Of a DNA stretch of 64,000 nt, positions 14,673-23,071 are shown in pieces. This DNA is from Acinetobacter oleivorans DR1 (GTDB lineage Bacteria; Pseudomonadota; Gammaproteobacteria; Pseudomonadales; Moraxellaceae), in the NCBI RefSeq assembly GCF_000196795.1, contig NC_014259.1, positions 248,001 to 312,000 of the forward strand. The letters run 5' to 3'. Both the position numbers and the translations under genes were made by a program. The number at the start of each line of letters is the position of its first letter. The stretch's first letter is position 1. The notes under the pieces were generated by a model. That model made no database searches. It was not told the origin of the DNA and saw only the letters and a list, made by a program, of their open reading frames with translations.

Positions 14673-16550
14673 ATGCAAAATACGGCCAAAAAAGCAACCT
14701 TGCCTGCCACGGCTTTGGCAGCTCTTGGGGTGGTCTTTGGAGATATTGGAACAAGTCCACTCTACGCCTTAAAAGAGTCCTTCCATGCAGCGCATGGGTT
14801 GGGAATTCAGCCTGAAAACGTATTAGGAATTTTATCCATTATTTTTTGGTGCTTAATGCTGATCATCAGCATCAAGTATGTCGCTATTGTCATGCGTGCA
14901 GACAACAATGGCGAAGGCGGAATCATGGCCTTACTCGCATTGAACTTGCGTAAAGCCAAAATTGCCGATAACAAAAAAATCTACATGATTGCGATTGGCT
15001 TTATTGGCGCATCACTATTTTTTGGTGATGGTATTATTACCCCAGCCATTTCGGTACTGTCGGCAGTCGAAGGCTTGTCTATTGCAACTGATGTGTTTGA
15101 CCCTTTCATCATGCCAATTGCGATCACCATTATCATCGCGTTATTTTTGGTGCAAAAACATGGTACGGCCTTTGTCGGTAAGTTTTTTGGCCCGATCACG
15201 ATGGTGTGGTTCTTATCGTTAGGATTATTAGGCCTTCACAGTGTTATTCAGACTCCTGTGGTGTTGGGCATGTTTAGTCCACATTGGGCGATTCAGTTTA
15301 TCTATCACCATCCCGTCATGACCTTTTTTGTTATGGGTGCTGTCGTTTTAACAGTCACAGGTGGTGAAGCTCTTTATGCCGATATGGGACATTTTGGACC
15401 AGTTCCAATTCGTCTAGCATGGTTCTTTGTGGTGTTACCGTGCTTGGTTTTAAACTACGCAGGACAGGGTGCATTATTATTAAGAGACCCAGCGGCGATT
15501 CAAAACCCATTCTATTTATTGGTGCCGCAGTGGGCACTTTACCCAATGATTATTATGGCGACCATGGCAACCGTGATTGCTTCTCAAGCCGTAATTTCTG
15601 GGGTGTTTTCACTTGCTCGCCAAGCGATTCAATTGGGTTATTTACCACGTTTAAGTATTAAACATACCTCTGAGTCTGAAGAGGGTCAGATCTATGTTCC
15701 TTTCTTAAACTGGTTACTTTTAATCGCAATTATTATCTTAATTTTGATTTTCAAAACCAGCTCAAATTTGGCAAGTGCGTATGGCCTAGCTGTAACTTTG
15801 ACCATGCTATGTGACACGATTCTGGTTGCTGTGTTCATCTATTCGGCTTGGAAGTGGAGCATGCCAAAAGTGCTACTTCTGATTATTCCGTTCTTTATTT
15901 TAGAGTCGGTTTTAGTCGCAGCAACTTCACTTAAAATATTGTCGGGCGGTTGGGTGCCATTATTAATTGGCGCGATTGCAGTGACCATCTTAATGACATG
16001 GAAACGTGGTCGTGAGCTTACTTTTGCCAAGCTCGAACACGATACTTTATCGCTAGATTTGTTTGTGAAAAGTATTGGTAATAGCGTGCACTGGGTGCCG
16101 GGTGATGCTGTCTTTATGACGGGTACGCCGAACGTTGTGCCGCATGCCATGCTGCATAACATCAAGCATAATAAAGTGCTGCATCAGCGCAATATCTTGG
16201 TGACAGTAGTCATTGAAGATGTACCATTTGTTGCACCAGAAGAACGTATTTCAACAGAAACTTTAGCTGAGCATTTCTTCCGTATTAAAATCTTCTACGG
16301 CTTTAAAGATGAAATGAATGTACCAAAAGCACTTATGCAAGCTTATGAGCAGTTAGGTCTTGAATATGATTTGATGCACATCAGCTTCTTTATTTCGCGC
16401 GATCGTATTGTTCATTCGGTGGGTGATGGTATGTCTCCATGGAGAGAAAAACTATTTATCTCTATGCAGCGTAACACAAGTCCAGTGAGTGATTTCTACC
16501 AAATTCCAACTAACCGTGTAGTTGAGTTAGGTAGCCAAATCGAAATCTAA
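14673..16550 (+). CDS. kup: Low-affinity potassium uptake protein Kup
   Basis: The 625-residue K+/H+ symporter of the KUP family. The hallmark N-terminal motif GVVFGDIGTSPLYALKESF is present, followed by about twelve transmembrane helices up to residue 440 and a soluble C-terminal domain of about 180 residues. The charged signature GGIMALLALNLR and the GDGIITPAISVLSAVEG segment are also family hallmarks. It is full length, monocistronic, and ends at a strong terminator. Confidence 0.97.
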   Translation: MQNTAKKATLPATALAALGVVFGDIGTSPLYALKESFHAAHGLGIQPENVLGILSIIFWCLMLIISIKYVAIVMRADNNGEGGIMALLALNLRKAKIADNKKIYMIAIGFIGASLFFGDGIITPAISVLSAVEGLSIATDVFDPFIMPIAITIIIALFLVQKHGTAFVGKFFGPITMVWFLSLGLLGLHSVIQTPVVLGMFSPHWAIQFIYHHPVMTFFVMGAVVLTVTGGEALYADMGHFGPVPIRLAWFFVVLPCLVLNYAGQGALLLRDPAAIQNPFYLLVPQWALYPMIIMATMATVIASQAVISGVFSLARQAIQLGYLPRLSIKHTSESEEGQIYVPFLNWLLLIAIIILILIFKTSSNLASAYGLAVTLTMLCDTILVAVFIYSAWKWSMPKVLLLIIPFFILESVLVAATSLKILSGGWVPLLIGAIAVTILMTWKRGRELTFAKLEHDTLSLDLFVKSIGNSVHWVPGDAVFMTGTPNVVPHAMLHNIKHNKVLHQRNILVTVVIEDVPFVAPEERISTETLAEHFFRIKIFYGFKDEMNVPKALMQAYEQLGLEYDLMHISFFISRDRIVHSVGDGMSPWREKLFISMQRNTSPVSDFYQIPTNRVVELGSQIEI

Positions 16551-16563
16551 AAAATTGATGTAA

Positions 16564-16597
16564 TAAAAAAACCAAGACAGATGTCTTGGTTTTTTTA
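16564..16597. terminator. Bidirectional terminator
   Basis: The hairpin ACCAAGAC / GTCTTGGT has a 4-nt loop and is flanked by AAAAAA and TTTTTTT. It serves the convergent kup and Pro-rich protein genes. Confidence 0.92.
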
Positions 16598-16606
16598 TGG
16601 CTCTGA

Positions 16607-17047
16607 TTACTGAGCTTGCATAGGCGCATCTGCTGGCAAGCCACCATCTTTTGCCATCGGGTCTGCCGACTGAGTTGGATCTGCCGGAGGTGGTGGAGTG
16701 TTTGGATCCTGTGGCGCTGGAGGAGCTTGGTTCGGTGCAGGTGGTACTGCATCAGTTGGTGCTGCTGGTGGAGCCAATTCACCGCCTGCTGGAGGTGCAG
16801 GTGGAACATCGGCCGGAATAGGAGCACCAGTAGGCGCTGCATTTGTCGGTGCAGCAGAAACTTGCTGTACTTGTCCGCTATTGACTAAATCGCTAATAGA
16901 ACCAGGTTGGCCATTTACCGTTGTCGTAACTTTCACTTTAGACAAACTTTCTAAAGTATCTCCTGGCTGGACTGCTGGCTCAGCCAAAGCGGCCATACTA
17001 CATAATCCCGTGATTACGCCAATACCAATAATCTTTGAATGGATCAT
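16607..17047 (-). CDS. Exported Pro/Ala-rich protein
   Basis: A 146-residue protein is read from the ATG at 17047, which has GGAGT at the right distance; the frame extends to 17095 with no good start. It has a signal peptide (MIHSKIIGIGVITGLCSMAALA-EP), a short conserved-looking segment (TLESLSKVKVTTTVNGQPGSISDLV), then about 90 residues of Pro/Ala/Asp/Thr low complexity with repeated PPAP. This is typical of flexible periplasmic linkers or cell-wall-spanning tails, but it has no attached domain. Function unknown. Open frames on the plus strand here are artefacts of the composition. Confidence 0.7.
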   Translation of the reverse strand: MIHSKIIGIGVITGLCSMAALAEPAVQPGDTLESLSKVKVTTTVNGQPGSISDLVNSGQVQQVSAAPTNAAPTGAPIPADVPPAPPAGGELAPPAAPTDAVPPAPNQAPPAPQDPNTPPPPADPTQSADPMAKDGGLPADAPMQAQ

Positions 17048-17302
17048 TAAGTGGACTCCGATTATATTTTTATCCAAATTTGTGGAGCTAACCATGTCAT
17101 AAGCAATCAGTGTTTTTCAACGAAAGATACGCAATTGGCGTAATTCAATAGCCAAAGCATCTCATAATTCCAACAGATTGTTACGTAAGGGGAAATGGAG
17201 TTACAAAAAAGATGACCATGTTTTAACCATTTGAAAGATAAGAGATATACTTAAAAAAGCAGGATTGTTAAGCTGCGTGTGGACAGTGGTATTGATAGAA
17301 AC

Positions 17303-18382
17303 ATGGCAAGTAAAAAACGTAGTAAAGGTACAAACTCATTCTCTCTAAGTGAGCATTTTGGCAAGATTATTCTTGCTTGTATTGCTGCTGGAAGTTTTGC
17401 GATTGCATTTGGTAGTGAAAAGATTTCGCAGTGGTTTTCACCTTTAAGTACTAACTCGACTTGCCTTAATCAGTTCTATCGAGAAGTTCCCCCTGCTTTA
17501 AATAAAGATAGCTTAAAAAAAGACAGTTATCCGCTGTGCTTTAATGGCTTTAATGTCTTGTATTCAGGCATTTCTAAAACGCCGTTATGGTCGGCTGAGC
17601 ATTTAAATGCAGAACGTTTGAGTGTCAAAATTAAGCGTGAAGACAACTTCCATGAAGAAACCCGTATTGATCAAAAGCATCGAGCACTATTAAGTGATTA
17701 TCGTGGTTCAGGCTATGACCGTGGTCATATGGCACCGAATGGTGATATGCCAAATAAGAGCTCACAGTCTGATAGCTTTTCGTTAAGTAATATGGTGCCG
17801 CAAGCACCTAAAAATAATCAGGAAGTTTGGCGTAAACTTGAAGAAGCTACGCGTGCTATCGCAACTAAGCAAAAACAAGATGTCTATGTAGTTACAGGCC
17901 CTGTTTTTGAGGGTAAACGCCTTAAAACGATTGGGAAGGGTGTGATTGTTCCTACCGCAGTTTATAAAGCGGTCTATATGCCAAAAACTGGCGCTATTGG
18001 AGCCTACTACGCACCAAACAATAACTCTCTACAAGTGAAAGTGGTGAGTGTTTGCTACCTTGAAGAACGCTTAGGCGTTAACCTGTTCCCACAGTTAACT
18101 GAGCAGCAAAAGCGTAATGTCTATCGCTTACCTTTAACAGCGAGTCAAGTTAAGCCAAATCAGAAGTTGGACTATTTACATTGGGATGGCGAGAGCCAAT
18201 GTGAACAGGACTTAAACGCTGATCAAATTAAAGCGTTACAAGACCAATTTAAAAAGCAAAAAAGTGGTTCATCAGAACCAATGGAAGCAAAAGTTCCAAC
18301 GATTGACGAAGAAACACGCCAAGCGATTGTGAAGCAACTGGTTGAAGCATTAGTGAACTATTTCTTGCAAATAATGAAATAA
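17303..18382 (+). CDS. Membrane-anchored DNA/RNA non-specific endonuclease (NucA/NucG-like)
   Basis: The 359-residue protein is read from ATG 17303; a GTG at 17279 is an alternative. It has a short basic N-terminus, one membrane segment at residues of about 21-37, and then a beta-beta-alpha-metal nuclease domain. Residues 139-149 carry the DRGHMAPNGDM motif with catalytic H142. The family's Mg ligand is likely N172, with E180 downstream in the N-x3-W-x3-E pattern. It should face the periplasm and cut DNA and RNA without sequence specificity. It ends just before the LysE promoter palindrome. Confidence 0.88.
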   Translation: MASKKRSKGTNSFSLSEHFGKIILACIAAGSFAIAFGSEKISQWFSPLSTNSTCLNQFYREVPPALNKDSLKKDSYPLCFNGFNVLYSGISKTPLWSAEHLNAERLSVKIKREDNFHEETRIDQKHRALLSDYRGSGYDRGHMAPNGDMPNKSSQSDSFSLSNMVPQAPKNNQEVWRKLEEATRAIATKQKQDVYVVTGPVFEGKRLKTIGKGVIVPTAVYKAVYMPKTGAIGAYYAPNNNSLQVKVVSVCYLEERLGVNLFPQLTEQQKRNVYRLPLTASQVKPNQKLDYLHWDGESQCEQDLNADQIKALQDQFKKQKSGSSEPMEAKVPTIDEETRQAIVKQLVEALVNYFLQIMK

Positions 18383-18401
18383 ACAGCTTTTTTGATTGTT
18401 A

Positions 18402-18431
18402 TTGCAAAACCGTAAATGTTTAAAATAGAAT
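18402..18431 (+). promoter_or_regulatory. Candidate promoter of the LysE-type exporter
   Basis: TTGCAA (18402-18407), an 18-bp spacer and TAGAAT (18426-18431). The -10 box and probable start point lie inside the left arm of the 46-bp palindrome, so a factor binding the palindrome would block it. Confidence 0.4.
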
Positions 18432-18465
18432 CCATAGACAGATCTGTCTATGGATTCTATTTTAA
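18420..18465. repeat. Perfect 46-bp palindrome upstream of the LysE-type gene
   Basis: Two 23-bp arms are exact reverse complements with no spacer; the centre is AGATCT (BglII/GATC). It ends 3 bp before the AAGGA ribosome site of the exporter. It may be an operator or mRNA hairpin, and it is much longer than typical repressor sites. Confidence 0.9.
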
Positions 18466-18479
18466 TAAGGACAATAACA

Positions 18480-19079
18480 ATGTTTGCCTCGATGTTTCTT
18501 TTTTCATTTGCAATGTCTATTACCCCCGGTCCAGTGAATACCGTCATTTTATCAACCAGTTTAAATCATGGTTTAAAGAGATCGCTTCCCTATATTTCAG
18601 GTGCAACCATTGGTTTTACCTTGCTTTTAATTTTTATGGCATTTGGTCTTCAGAGTTTATTAACTCAGTTTCCTGTTGTATTAAAGATTCTTGCGATTTG
18701 TGGAACGCTATTTGTCTGTTATATCGGCATAAAAATTATTCTTTCTGCTGCAAATATTTCTATTTCCAGTGTTCCTATAGAACAGATGATTATTCCCAAT
18801 TTTAAAGATGGGTTCTTATTACAATGGCTGAACCCTAAAGCTTGGTTGGCTTGTGTGTCAGGCATTACCATGTTTACAAGCATTGAAAACCCACAGTCGT
18901 TGCCGATCTTTATCGTTATTTATTTCTTTACTTGCTATGTGTGTTTGTTCTTTTGGGGGGTCTGTGGTGATAAATTTTCAGTGGTGCTCAATCAGGGCAA
19001 CCGTTTGAAATATTTTAATATCTTGATGGGAATATTCTTAATTTTATCGGCTCTTTTAATTTTGATCGATTTTTTTTAA
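18480..19079 (+). CDS. LysE family amino-acid exporter
   Basis: A 199-residue inner-membrane protein of the LysE/RhtB superfamily with six predicted helices. The start is at the ATG 18480 with AAGGA 8 bp upstream; the ATG at 18450 lies inside a palindrome and lacks a ribosome site. The N-terminal SITPGPVNTVILS is the family signature (P-G-P), and the LLQWLNPKAWLA segment matches the conserved N-P-K motif. It probably exports amino acids or analogues. The substrate is unknown. Confidence 0.9.
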   Translation: MFASMFLFSFAMSITPGPVNTVILSTSLNHGLKRSLPYISGATIGFTLLLIFMAFGLQSLLTQFPVVLKILAICGTLFVCYIGIKIILSAANISISSVPIEQMIIPNFKDGFLLQWLNPKAWLACVSGITMFTSIENPQSLPIFIVIYFFTCYVCLFFWGVCGDKFSVVLNQGNRLKYFNILMGIFLILSALLILIDFF

Positions 19080-19124
19080 ATTGGTCATATTACACTGTGA
19101 AGATATAACAACGAGACAAGACCT

Positions 19125-19367
19125 ATGTTTAAGCCATTTGAAAAGGGTACAGAGTCTTCATCAATTGAAGATTTAACATTAGAAAATGATGTCGATTGCA
19201 TCAGCATTTATGGCAACTTGCAAATCACCAAAGACAAAGTCGGATTAGAACAAGCGAAGGCTTTACAGAGCTTTTTAAACGAAGTGGTTGCGGCTTTGGA
19301 AAAAGAAGAATTGCCTGAGAAAATTGAACGACCAGCTGAACAAGAAATTAATAATCCGTTTTTATAA
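19125..19367 (+). CDS. Small conserved hypothetical protein
   Basis: An 80-residue acidic protein without leader or membrane segment. The centre (DCISIYGNLQITKDKVGLEQAKALQSFLNEVVAALEKEELPEK) suggests two beta strands followed by a long helix. It begins 45 bp after the LysE-type gene. I do not recognise a named domain. Confidence 0.7.
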   Translation: MFKPFEKGTESSSIEDLTLENDVDCISIYGNLQITKDKVGLEQAKALQSFLNEVVAALEKEELPEKIERPAEQEINNPFL

Positions 19368-19459
19368 TTTATGCATTCTATCTGTGATGCTTAATATAGT
19401 CGTACTGCCATACAGTCTTTAGTACCACGTTAGGTCTTATTGAGTTTGTATAGACATTT

Positions 19460-19553
19460 CTTACTTTTGAAAGACCAAAAGTAAGCAAAAGTCTTTTGTT
19501 GATCAGAGGGTACTTCCGTGTACCCCTGCTCAACAGGTGACATCCATGTCACC
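19460..19553. repeat. Three-hairpin intergenic repeat element
   Basis: Three consecutive hairpins: CTTACTTTTG-N6-CAAAAGTAAG (19460-19485), GGGTAC-N6-GTACCC with an outer GTTGA...TCAAC pairing (19498-19534), and GGTGACAT-CC-ATGTCACC (19536-19553). No ORF explains them. The arrangement looks like a dispersed Acinetobacter repeat, which is inference. Confidence 0.6.
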
Positions 19554-19588
19554 CACCGCGATAGCAGATTAAAGCTATATATAAAGAA

Positions 19589-20278
19589 TTAATCCTTCTC
19601 CCCAGCAACTACCTTATAAATAATCGCCCCAATCACAGCCCCTAAAATCGGCGCTACCCAGAACAACCACAACTGACTTAAAGCAGCAGTTTCAGCAAAG
19701 AATGCAACACCTGTACTACGTGCAGGGTTCACCGAAGTGTTGGTTACTGGAATACTGATTAAGTGAATAAGCGTTAAGCCTAAACCAATGGCAATAGGAG
19801 CGAAGCCAGCGGGTGCGCGGCGGTCAGTTGCACCTAAAATAATGATTAAGAAGAAAGCTGTAAGAACGACTTCAATAATGAAAGCTGAACCTAAGCCAAA
19901 CTTGTTTGGTGATAAATCACCGAAACCATTCGAAGCAAAACCACCAACACCGCTAAAGCCCGCTTGGCCTTGAGCAATAATGTAAAGAACAAATGCAGCA
20001 GCAGTCGCACCGACCACTTGAGCAACAATATAGGGAATTAAATCTTTAACATCGAAGCGGCCGCCGACCCAAAGGCCAACACTTACCGCGGGATTAAAAT
20101 GTCCACCTGAGATATGCCCTAGAGCATAGGCGCCTGTCAGTACGGTTAAACCAAAGGCAAGGGCTACACCTGCAAAGCCAATACCAAGTTCAGGGAAAGC
20201 TGCGGCTAATACTGCGCTACCACAACCACCAAAGACTAGCCAAAACGTACCTAGAAATTCAGCAAAATATTTATTCAT
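19589..20278 (-). CDS. aqpZ: Aquaporin Z
   Basis: The 229-residue water channel has six membrane helices and two half-helices with NPA boxes (N62-P63-A64 in HFNPAVSVG, and N184-P185-A186-R187 in VNPARSTG). The selectivity filter is likely that of water-specific AqpZ, with the conserved Arg after the second NPA. Length and motifs match the family throughout. It is monocistronic. The promoter region to its right (20279-20410) is AT-rich. Confidence 0.97.
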   Translation of the reverse strand: MNKYFAEFLGTFWLVFGGCGSAVLAAAFPELGIGFAGVALAFGLTVLTGAYALGHISGGHFNPAVSVGLWVGGRFDVKDLIPYIVAQVVGATAAAFVLYIIAQGQAGFSGVGGFASNGFGDLSPNKFGLGSAFIIEVVLTAFFLIIILGATDRRAPAGFAPIAIGLGLTLIHLISIPVTNTSVNPARSTGVAFFAETAALSQLWLFWVAPILGAVIGAIIYKVVAGEKD

Positions 20279-20410
20279 TCTGATTACTCATTTATTTAAT
20301 CTATTTTAATTAATGTGAATTGCGTCACATAAATTTGAAGCATGTGACTATATGAAATTTTTGTTTTCAGTGTTGTTTTAATCAAGAAAAGATTTGTAAG
20401 TTTTGGTTGG

Positions 20411-21415
20411 TTATTCTTTGTCTAAAAAATGATCCCTCCATTGCTGTGGTGTTTGATTGGTCCAATGCTTAAAAGCTCTTTGAAAAGCACTTTGTTCCGA
20501 GTAACAAAGCAAAAGAGCTATCTCTTGCAAGCTTAAATGCGGGTCTTTTAAATACTCGGTTGCGAGCATAAAGCGTACTTGCTGAACGCGTTCCTGAAAG
20601 GTGGTGTTTTGTTGTTGTAAGTGTCTTTGAAGTTGCCGCACGGACAGGCCTAATTGAGCAGCTATATATTCAATTTGATATTGATTCTTTTGCAGTCCAG
20701 TCAAAATTGAATGCTGTAAACGCTGATCAAGTTGGGTCGAATTTGGTAATTGTTCTAACAGCGCTTGTGCTTGCTGAACCAATAGCTGCTGTAGGGTGTG
20801 GTCGGCGCTGCTAAGCGGCTTATGAATTTCCATAATTGGAATAAGCAACTCTGTACGCGGCTGGCTAAAACGAACTGGACATTGGAAGTATTGTTCATAA
20901 ACCCTGATATTTTTAGGGGCAGCATTTAAGAAACGTACTTCATGTAAATGCACGTCTTCATGAGACATAAAAAGACGTAAGAACTGAATCACCAACGCAA
21001 TCGCGATTTCATCAGTAAGCTGGGTAGGGTGTAGCTCGGTCGCTTCCCAACGAATAGAACCATATCTTCCTTGTAACTCAACGACTAAAGGGCTGCCGTC
21101 ATAAATCAGACGATGAAAATCATGATAGCGAATTAAGGCTTCACCTAAGTTATCGCAAGAGAGAGCAAGGTAGGCAATAATCCCTAAGTGTTTGGGTTGC
21201 ACGTATTTGGCAATGTCTAGACCTAATCCCGGCTTCGGGTCCAGTTTATAAATCACTTCTAATAGATCGCGCCAAACGACGTAGTCAAAGCGCTCTAGAT
21301 TTTGAATTTGTTCTAATTGTTCAGGAATAGCTAACTGATTGGCTTCACAATAAGCTTTTAATAGATGTCCCAGTCCTCCATATACTGAGCCTGTATAATT
21401 TTTTAGTTGTGGCAT
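20411..21415 (-). CDS. AraC family transcriptional regulator (Arabinose_bd type)
   Basis: The 334-residue regulator has the long N-terminal domain typical of the OruR/ArgR-like group (VVWRDLLEVIYKLDPKPGLGLDIAKYVQPKHLGIIAYLALSC) and a C-terminal AraC HTH pair (IEYIAAQLGLSVRQLQRHLQQ, then EIALLLCYSEQSAFQRAFKHWTNQTPQQWRD). It is divergent from a histidine-box hydroxylase with 109 bp between the starts and is its likely regulator. The inducer is unknown. Confidence 0.9.
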   Translation of the reverse strand: MPQLKNYTGSVYGGLGHLLKAYCEANQLAIPEQLEQIQNLERFDYVVWRDLLEVIYKLDPKPGLGLDIAKYVQPKHLGIIAYLALSCDNLGEALIRYHDFHRLIYDGSPLVVELQGRYGSIRWEATELHPTQLTDEIAIALVIQFLRLFMSHEDVHLHEVRFLNAAPKNIRVYEQYFQCPVRFSQPRTELLIPIMEIHKPLSSADHTLQQLLVQQAQALLEQLPNSTQLDQRLQHSILTGLQKNQYQIEYIAAQLGLSVRQLQRHLQQQNTTFQERVQQVRFMLATEYLKDPHLSLQEIALLLCYSEQSAFQRAFKHWTNQTPQQWRDHFLDKE

Positions 21416-21524
21416 CCGTGACCACCTCTTTCTTGTCGTGATTTGTCAATGAAACCATAAATTCTGGTCAATACCTAGCATAACGAATTTTATATGCTGA
21501 ATAAAAAGAAAAAGGAGTTAGGTG

Positions 21525-22163
21525 ATGTTAAAAGGGTTCATTGCAGGAATTGCGGTTGCAAATGCATTTGAATGGGTGGCGCATAAATATATATTGCATG
21601 GTGTACACCGTGCCGGAAAACCCCGTTATAGCCCAGTGCCAAGAAGCATGGAGTCTCATTGGGCGCATCATCGTGAAGTTCGTAAACAACAATTTCATGA
21701 TGATTGCTATGTGGAAGGTGTTGGTAACTGGCGAACTAAAAATGAGTTAATTTCGCTTGCTGTGGTGGCAACCGTTTCAAGCGCAATTTTTTACCCGTTT
21801 TCAAAAGGTATGGCTCTCGCAGCTTGGTACAGTGCTGGTAATTATTATTATATTCATCGCCGTGCACATTTAGAGCCCGACTGGGCAAAGCGTAAAATTC
21901 CGTGGCATTACGATCACCACATGAACTCTAATCAAGACGCCAATTGGTGTGTGACCAAACCTTGGTTTGATTATGTAATGGGAACACGGGTTGTTTCTTC
22001 GGCAGATTTAAAAGAACAAAACCCTTTGGGCATTCGGTTACCTACTACGCTTGCTAGATCGCTGTCTCAAGCTGTAGAAAAAATCTTTCCTGCAAAATGG
22101 GTCGAGAAAAAAGAAAAGCCTAAACTCGTTAACGACATAAATTTGGTCGATGGTGCTGCATAA
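21525..22163 (+). CDS. Fatty acid hydroxylase-like di-iron membrane protein
   Basis: A 212-residue membrane protein begins at the ATG 21525, where AAAAGGAG is well placed. It has the eight-histidine pattern of the fatty acid hydroxylase superfamily (also carotenoid hydroxylases): HKYILHG, HWAHH, HRRAH and HYDHH. This implies a non-heme di-iron site that hydroxylates a lipid. The substrate is unknown. It is divergent from an AraC regulator and convergent with hisF. Confidence 0.85.
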   Translation: MLKGFIAGIAVANAFEWVAHKYILHGVHRAGKPRYSPVPRSMESHWAHHREVRKQQFHDDCYVEGVGNWRTKNELISLAVVATVSSAIFYPFSKGMALAAWYSAGNYYYIHRRAHLEPDWAKRKIPWHYDHHMNSNQDANWCVTKPWFDYVMGTRVVSSADLKEQNPLGIRLPTTLARSLSQAVEKIFPAKWVEKKEKPKLVNDINLVDGAA

Positions 22164-22190
22164 AAAAAGGGGCATATCGCCCCTTTAAAT
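22163..22190. terminator. Bidirectional terminator
   Basis: The hairpin AAAGGGGC / GCCCCTTT with a 5-nt loop lies directly after the hydroxylase stop and 15 bp before the hisF stop. Confidence 0.9.
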
Positions 22191-22200
22191 ATTAATAAGC

Positions 22201-22959
22201 TTACAAGCGCATTTCGATGCCTTGTTCAGCTAAATATTGTTTAGCTTCCGGAATGGTATATTGACCAAAGTGAAAAATACTTGCTGCCAATACTGCGTCT
22301 GCACCACCTTGTAAAATACCGTCTGCAAGGTGTTGTAAGTTACCTACACCGCCTGAAGCAATGGTTGGAATGGTCACGCGATCATTAATAGCACGCATTA
22401 AAGCAATGTCGTAGCCTGCTTTCGTACCATCGGCATCCATACTGGTAATGAGTAACTCACCCGCACCGTAGTCCGCCATCTGTACTGCCCACTCAATCGC
22501 ATCAATACCTGTTGGTTTACGACCACCGTGAGTAAAGATTTCCCATTTGTTGTCGCCAGTTTTTTTGGCATCAATCGCAACGACAATACATTGCGCGCCA
22601 AAGTGCTGTGAAGCTTCTTGAACAAATTCAGGGTTAAATACGGCAGCTGAGTTAATACTCACTTTGTCTGCACCTGCATTTAATAACGCACGAATATCTT
22701 CAACCTTACGTACACCACCACCGACAGTTAATGGCACAAATACAGTCTCGGCCATACGTTCAACAGTACGGTAAGTGGTATCGCGTCCATGATGTGTAGC
22801 GGTAATGTCTAAGAAAGTAATTTCATCTGCACCTTGTTCGTTATAGCGACGTGCCACTTCTACAGGGTCGCCAGCATCACGAATATCGAGGAATTGAACG
22901 CCTTTAACTACGCGTCCGTTATCAACGTCTAGGCAAGGAATAATACGTTTAGCAAGCAT
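22201..22959 (-). CDS. hisF: Imidazole glycerol phosphate synthase cyclase subunit HisF
   Basis: The 252-residue (beta/alpha)8 enzyme closes the imidazole ring in histidine biosynthesis, using ammonia from HisH. It starts at ATG 22959 with GGAAA upstream; a TTG extension was rejected. The first catalytic Asp is D11 in CLDVDNGRVVKG, and the second (AIDAKKTG) is near residue 130. ASGGVGNLQHLADG and ADAVLAASIFHFG are phosphate-binding segments. Its partner hisH is at 31.2 kb on the same strand. Confidence 0.98.
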   Translation of the reverse strand: MLAKRIIPCLDVDNGRVVKGVQFLDIRDAGDPVEVARRYNEQGADEITFLDITATHHGRDTTYRTVERMAETVFVPLTVGGGVRKVEDIRALLNAGADKVSINSAAVFNPEFVQEASQHFGAQCIVVAIDAKKTGDNKWEIFTHGGRKPTGIDAIEWAVQMADYGAGELLITSMDADGTKAGYDIALMRAINDRVTIPTIASGGVGNLQHLADGILQGGADAVLAASIFHFGQYTIPEAKQYLAEQGIEMRL

Positions 22960-23071
22960 AGCTTTTTCCAAAAATAATCGCCGTTGGTGAAAGTTCCTAC
23001 ACAGGCGCTACACCTTCATGGAGGGAAGAGGTATTCTATCAAACTTCACAGATGTTTTTTGCAGGTTTTCC

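Noticed and set aside
15839..16165. Reverse-strand ORFs within kup and elsewhere (e.g. inside tex, czc genes)
   Set aside because: They lie wholly inside confident genes, have no ribosome sites and no recognisable protein features.
16616..17102. Plus-strand open frames inside the Pro-rich gene
   Set aside because: They are side effects of the biased composition. The minus-strand frame has the signal peptide and ribosome site.
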